Part shown: positions 21,280 to 24,298 of the stretch, piece by piece
Position numbering within the stretch: position 1 is the stretch's first letter
Layout: every line of letters starts with the position of its first letter
DNA from: Thermomicrobiales bacterium
GTDB taxonomy: Bacteria > Chloroflexota > Chloroflexia > Thermomicrobiales > UBA6265
Direction: 5' to 3'
Length of the DNA: 24,298 nt
Assembly: GCA_041390825.1 (NCBI GenBank)
Contig: JAWKPF010000048.1
Location: forward strand, 1-24,298
The notes under the pieces: generated by a model
What the model was told of the DNA's origin: nothing
Seen by the model: the letters and a program-made list of their open reading frames with translations, nothing else
Databases searched by the model: none
Made by a program: the position numbers and the translations under genes

Positions 21280-21624
21280 ATGGCCATTTCCGCTACGAAT
21301 ACAACAGTTGGGAAGAACGTCTGGATGTTTGCCGTCCTGCTGGCGCTTGGGACGGTGATTCCGTTGCTCCAGATTCTGCCGTGGCTGGTCGATCACGGAC
21401 TCGATGCGCGGTTGTTCATCGACGAGCTGTTCGCCAATCCGGTGTCGTCGTTTTTCGCGCTCGATGTGGTGATGGCGGTTGTCACACTGCTGGTGCTGGC
21501 GGTGGTCGATCGGGAGCTTTCTGGCCGGCAGCGGCTGGGGGTAGGGCTCGGCGCGTTGCTGGGTGCGTCGGTGGGACTTCCGCTGTATCTGCTCTTGCGG
21601 GAATGGAACCGGCGGGCGCGCTGA
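21280..21624 (+). CDS. DUF2834-like small integral membrane protein
   Basis: The 114-residue product has three hydrophobic segments (about 14-36, 58-76 and 84-104). Its pattern LPWLVDHGLDARLFIDELFA, then NPVSSFFALDVVMAVVTLLVL and GLPLYLLLRE, recalls DUF2834 membrane proteins. No function is known. ATG 21280 is directly preceded by GAGGTGA, closer than ideal; an in-frame ATG at 21325 with GGGAAG 9 nt upstream would remove a non-family N-terminus and is a real alternative. The phosphatase gene follows 94 nt later. Confidence 0.65.
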   Translation: MAISATNTTVGKNVWMFAVLLALGTVIPLLQILPWLVDHGLDARLFIDELFANPVSSFFALDVVMAVVTLLVLAVVDRELSGRQRLGVGLGALLGASVGLPLYLLLREWNRRAR

Positions 21625-21718
21625 CCTGCCCAAACGGGGGAGCGGCGGTCGGCCGGATGGCGAGCTCCTGCCGGGCGTGCAGCGCAGTAAGGTCGTACCT
21701 GACAAGGAGAGACCGCTG

Positions 21719-22186
21719 TTGGAACGTTTCTACTGGATTCGGGAGTCGATGCTGGCGGGGAGTAGCCGTCCCGGCGGGCTCCGGGGCGACCGGTTGGCGA
21801 CCGATCTGGACGAGCTGCAGGCGCGCGGCATCGGGGCGATCGTATCGCTCACGGAGACTGCGCTGGACATCTACGCCGTTCAGGAACTGGGCATGTCGTA
21901 TACCCACATTCCCATCGTGGACATGACGGCGCCAAGCCCGGCGCAGCTCTTCGATGCGCTGGACGCGATCGATCTGGCGCATGGAGAGAACCGTGCGGTC
22001 GTGGTGCATTGCCTGGCGGGTCAGGGACGCACCGGCACGGTGTTGGCCGCGTGGTTGATCCGCCAGGGCGCGACCACGGACGAGGCGATCGGGGAGATTC
22101 GCGCCGTATGCCCGCAAGCCGTCGAGAACGACGCGCAACTCGCGTGTTTGCGGGTGTTCGAGCGCGAACGATTGTGGGTGGTGTAG
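21719..22186 (+). CDS. dual-specificity protein phosphatase-like (Cys-based PTP)
   Basis: The 155-residue product has the PTP signature HCLAGQGRTG with nucleophile Cys98 and Arg104, and a candidate general acid Asp68 in the PIVDMTAPS loop, as in small dual-specificity phosphatases of the DUSP23 kind. It should dephosphorylate phosphoproteins or small phosphates in the cytoplasm. There is no ATG at the family-like N-terminus (LERFYWIRESMLAGSSRPGG); TTG 21719 has AAGGAG (21704-21709) 9 nt upstream and is the best start. An ATG at 21563 would overlap the preceding gene by 62 nt. Confidence 0.85.
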   Translation: MERFYWIRESMLAGSSRPGGLRGDRLATDLDELQARGIGAIVSLTETALDIYAVQELGMSYTHIPIVDMTAPSPAQLFDALDAIDLAHGENRAVVVHCLAGQGRTGTVLAAWLIRQGATTDEAIGEIRAVCPQAVENDAQLACLRVFERERLWVV

Positions 22187-22191
22187 CGAGC

Positions 22192-22233
22192 GGCAGGCAG
22201 CACGCGGCAGGCGGCAGGCAGCACGCAGCAGGC
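22192..22233. repeat. heptamer tandem repeat (6 units, RGCANGC type)
   Basis: Six 7-bp units: GGCAGGC, AGCACGC, GGCAGGC, GGCAGGC, AGCACGC, AGCAGGC. It starts 6 nt after the phosphatase stop. Confidence 0.8.
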
Positions 22234-22274
22234 AGAATCGGGGCTGAGTGGCAGGAACGTCCTCAGCCGTGGAC

Positions 22275-22560
22275 GTCATTCCGAGGAACGCCAGAGCGGT
22301 TCTTCAAAGAAGAGCCTTCCATCTCGAAGAAGCGCAACCTTGTTGCCCTCGCTGCGGCGAGGAGATCCCTCCATTCGCTTCGCTTCGGTCGGGATGACGG
22401 CATTCGCAGGGCAGGCACGTGATTCGGCAATCGTTCGAAACCCCTTGGCAATCACCCGGATTCTGTATGAGCCCATGGCTTCGACGTTGGGTTTCCGGAG
22501 CGGGCAACGGGCCGTTGTGTCACGCCGACGGGGGAGATTCTTCGCTGCGCTCAGAATGAC
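22275..22560. repeat. cluster of dispersed GTCATTCCGAG-type repeats
   Basis: A forward copy begins GTCATTCCGAGG at 22275; inverted copies end in GGGATGAC at 22351-22398 and in CAGAATGAC at 22531-22560, each preceded by GAG(G)A(G)ATC(C/T) and a CGCT-rich middle. These fill the gene-free stretch 22187-22619 together with two heptamer arrays. Confidence 0.55.
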
Positions 22561-22600
22561 AGGGTCGGGCACGAGCGTCGTTCCGATCGACAATCTCGCT

Positions 22601-22621
22601 GCCAGTTGCCAGTTGCCAGTT
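22601..22621. repeat. heptamer tandem repeat GCCAGTT (3 units)
   Basis: Three exact GCCAGTT units, the last running into the stop codon (TTA 22620-22622 on plus) of the permease gene. Confidence 0.75.
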
Positions 22622-23450
22622 ACTTGAGTCCGCTGAGGGCGACGCCTTCGACGAGGCGTTTCTGGAAGAAGAGGAAGGCGATCAGCAACGGGAAGGTGGC
22701 CATGTTGGCGGCGGCGAGCAGGACGGCGGTATTGGTGAAGAACTGTCCCTGGAAGAGCGCGATGCCGACCGGGAGGACGCGCATATCGGTCGAGCTGGTG
22801 ACGGTGAGCGCCCAGAGGAATTCGTTCCAGGAAGCCAGCAGCGACAGAAAGGCGAAGGCTGCCAGGGCGGGTTGGGCCAGGGGCAGGTAGATGTCCTTGA
22901 AGACCTGGAAGGGATTGGCGCCTTCCAGCGTGGCGGCTTCGAAGAAGTCGCGCGGGATGCCGAGCATGTACTGGCGGATCATGAAGACGCCGAACGAGCT
23001 GAAGATCAGGGGAATGATGAGTCCCTGGTAGGTGTCGAGCCAGCCGAACTCGCGCATGATGACAAAGCGCGGCACGATCAGCACCTGATCGGGCACCATC
23101 AGGCCAGCCAGCAAGATGAAAAAGAGCAAGTCCCGTCCCGGGAAGCGCAACTGCGCGAAGGCGAAGGCCGCCACTGCCGCGAGCGCTACCTGTCCAAAGG
23201 TGCGCGCGATGGTGACTACGATCGAGTTGAAATAGAAGCGCAGGAAGGGGACCGAGTCGAAAACATCCTGGTAGTTCTGCCAGCGGATTTCGCTCGGGAT
23301 CAGGCTCGGTTTCACCTGGAAAAGATCGCTCATTGGTTTGAGCGAGGTGGAGATCGACCAGACGAAGGGGAGCATGAAGAGAATCCCCACCGTCAGCAAG
23401 ACGACGTGCAGGAGCAGCCGAGACCAGCGGAATCCCTTTGGCGCGCTCAT
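22620..23450 (-). CDS. sugar ABC transporter permease, MalG/UgpE type
   Basis: The 276-residue product has six predicted membrane segments and the binding-protein-dependent transport EAA loop EAATLEGANPFQVFKDIYLP, which docks the ATPase. FMLPFVWSISTSLKP near the N-terminus and LASWNEFLWALTV before the last helices are typical of MalG-like carbohydrate permeases. ATG 23450 overlaps the stop of the upstream permease (ATGA); a second ATG at 23465 is less likely. The ATPase and solute-binding protein are not in the window. The substrate is probably a sugar or glycerol phosphate. Confidence 0.93.
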   Translation of the reverse strand: MSAPKGFRWSRLLLHVVLLTVGILFMLPFVWSISTSLKPMSDLFQVKPSLIPSEIRWQNYQDVFDSVPFLRFYFNSIVVTIARTFGQVALAAVAAFAFAQLRFPGRDLLFFILLAGLMVPDQVLIVPRFVIMREFGWLDTYQGLIIPLIFSSFGVFMIRQYMLGIPRDFFEAATLEGANPFQVFKDIYLPLAQPALAAFAFLSLLASWNEFLWALTVTSSTDMRVLPVGIALFQGQFFTNTAVLLAAANMATFPLLIAFLFFQKRLVEGVALSGLK

Positions 23451-24298
23451 GCGTAGTGCACCCATTTGCGTTGCAGCCGGAACTGGATGATGGTGAAGAC
23501 GAGAATCATCACCAGCAACACCCAGGCGACGGTGATGGCATAGCCCATGCGGAAGTTGCGGAAGCCTTCCTCATAGATGTAGTAGACGACGGTGGGCAGC
23601 GTATTGGTCTGGTCGATACGGGTCATCACGTAGACCAGGTCGAAGACCTGCAGCGAGTAGATCACCCCAATGACCGACAGGAAAAAGATGGTCGGGGTCA
23701 GGAGCGGCAGGGTGACATCGCGGAAGCGTTGCCAGGAGCCGGCGCCGTCGAGCGATGCGGCTTCGTAGTAGTCGCGCGGAATCGCCTGCAGTCCGGCGAG
23801 ATAGATGATCATGTCGTAGCCGACCCCGCTCCAGAGCAGCACGATCACGATTGCCGCGACGGCCCAACGGGGTTGGGAGAGCCATTCCGGCCCGGTGACG
23901 CCAATACGGCGCAGAAAGCTGTTGATCGGCCCGAAGGCGGGATCGTAGAGCCATTTCCAGATGGTGCCGATAGCGACCGGCATGGTCAAGACCGGCAGGA
24001 AGAAGAGGACGCGGTAGAAGGCGCGGTAGCGGATGTTCATGTTCAGCGCCAGCGCCAGAGCGAGCGCGCAGATGAGCCGCAGCACGATATGCGGAATGGT
24101 GATCGCAACGGTGTTGAACAGCGCGGTGCGGAATTCCGGGTCGTGCAGGACGGTGCGGTAGTTCTGGAGACCGACGTAGACCGGGGAGGAGAGCATGTCC
24201 CAGCGGGTCAAGCTGAGATAGAGCGAAGCGCCGAGCGCGATCAGGAAGAAGACGGCGAACCCAAGAAACACCGGGGCGATCATGGCATAGCCCCAGAA
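23447..24298 (-). CDS. sugar ABC transporter permease, MalF/UgpA type (5' end beyond window)
   Basis: At least 283 residues. The frame is open through the right edge: the five codons before the first in-window ATG (24283) read FWGYA, which fits the usual GY.(M/F)IAP start of MalF-type permeases, so the true start is outside. It has six membrane segments, the EAA loop EAASLDGAGSWQRFRDVTLP and a C-terminal helix ending RLQRKWVHYA. It forms the membrane channel with the MalG-type partner, whose start overlaps its stop. The solute-binding protein gene is expected upstream, to the right of the window. Confidence 0.92.
   Translation of the reverse strand, partial: FWGYAMIAPVFLGFAVFFLIALGASLYLSLTRWDMLSSPVYVGLQNYRTVLHDPEFRTALFNTVAITIPHIVLRLICALALALALNMNIRYRAFYRVLFFLPVLTMPVAIGTIWKWLYDPAFGPINSFLRRIGVTGPEWLSQPRWAVAAIVIVLLWSGVGYDMIIYLAGLQAIPRDYYEAASLDGAGSWQRFRDVTLPLLTPTIFFLSVIGVIYSLQVFDLVYVMTRIDQTNTLPTVVYYIYEEGFRNFRMGYAITVAWVLLVMILVFTIIQFRLQRKWVHYA

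Overview
This window looks like chromosomal DNA from a high-GC bacterium, most plausibly a Chloroflexota of the Thermomicrobia type. That placement is an inference from gene content and style: a tig-clpP-clpX operon, Tat-exported cysteine-rich proteins with a shared leader, a Uma2 nuclease, AXE1-type esterases, sugar ABC permeases and many GTG/TTG starts. There is no rRNA, tRNA, CRISPR array, prophage or transposase gene that I can see.

Layout. Positions 1-8218 form a catabolic and accessory stretch. It starts with the tail of an unknown gene, followed by an acetamidase/formamidase (minus strand), a small unknown protein, and two overlapping AXE1-type alpha/beta hydrolases, the second with Asp in place of the nucleophilic Ser. 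Next come a Phd/YefM-RelE toxin-antitoxin pair with a very clear promoter/operator, a SelA-like PLP enzyme translationally coupled to a RidA protein, an amidohydrolase-2/Rieske pair, and a Uma2 nuclease. Positions 8270-10712 hold a divergent pair: a cytosolic TIM-barrel glycosidase-like protein and a secreted PQQ-sugar-dehydrogenase-like beta-propeller. Positions 11044-12210 hold a large Tat-exported Cys-rich protein with an internal duplication, beside a decayed-looking locus with a 51-residue membrane protein. Positions 12846-16459 are the housekeeping proteostasis operon tig-clpP-clpX (minus strand), with a terminator-like hairpin in its leader. Positions 17277-22186 carry a secreted five-SH3/M23 peptidase, an AIM24 (TIGR00266) protein, a second Tat Cys-rich protein, a DUF2834-like membrane protein and a dual-specificity phosphatase. 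Positions 22620-24298 are two sugar ABC permeases (minus strand), the upstream one cut by the window edge.

How genes work together. The clearest functional units are the proteostasis operon, the toxin-antitoxin operon, the PLP enzyme plus RidA (PLP lyases release enamines/imines that RidA hydrolyses), and the permease pair. The other adjacencies suggest small-molecule scavenging (amides, esters, sugars), but substrates cannot be read from the sequence.

The most unusual content is non-coding. (i) A family of short hairpins preceded by GTAG, with stems that differ between copies but stay paired, resembles REP elements. (ii) At least four intergenic arrays have unrelated sequences but exactly the same 7-bp period. 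(iii) A dispersed GTCATTCCGAGC...GAGGAATCTC-type repeat occurs on both strands in three intergenic regions. Together these fill most of the long gene-free stretches.
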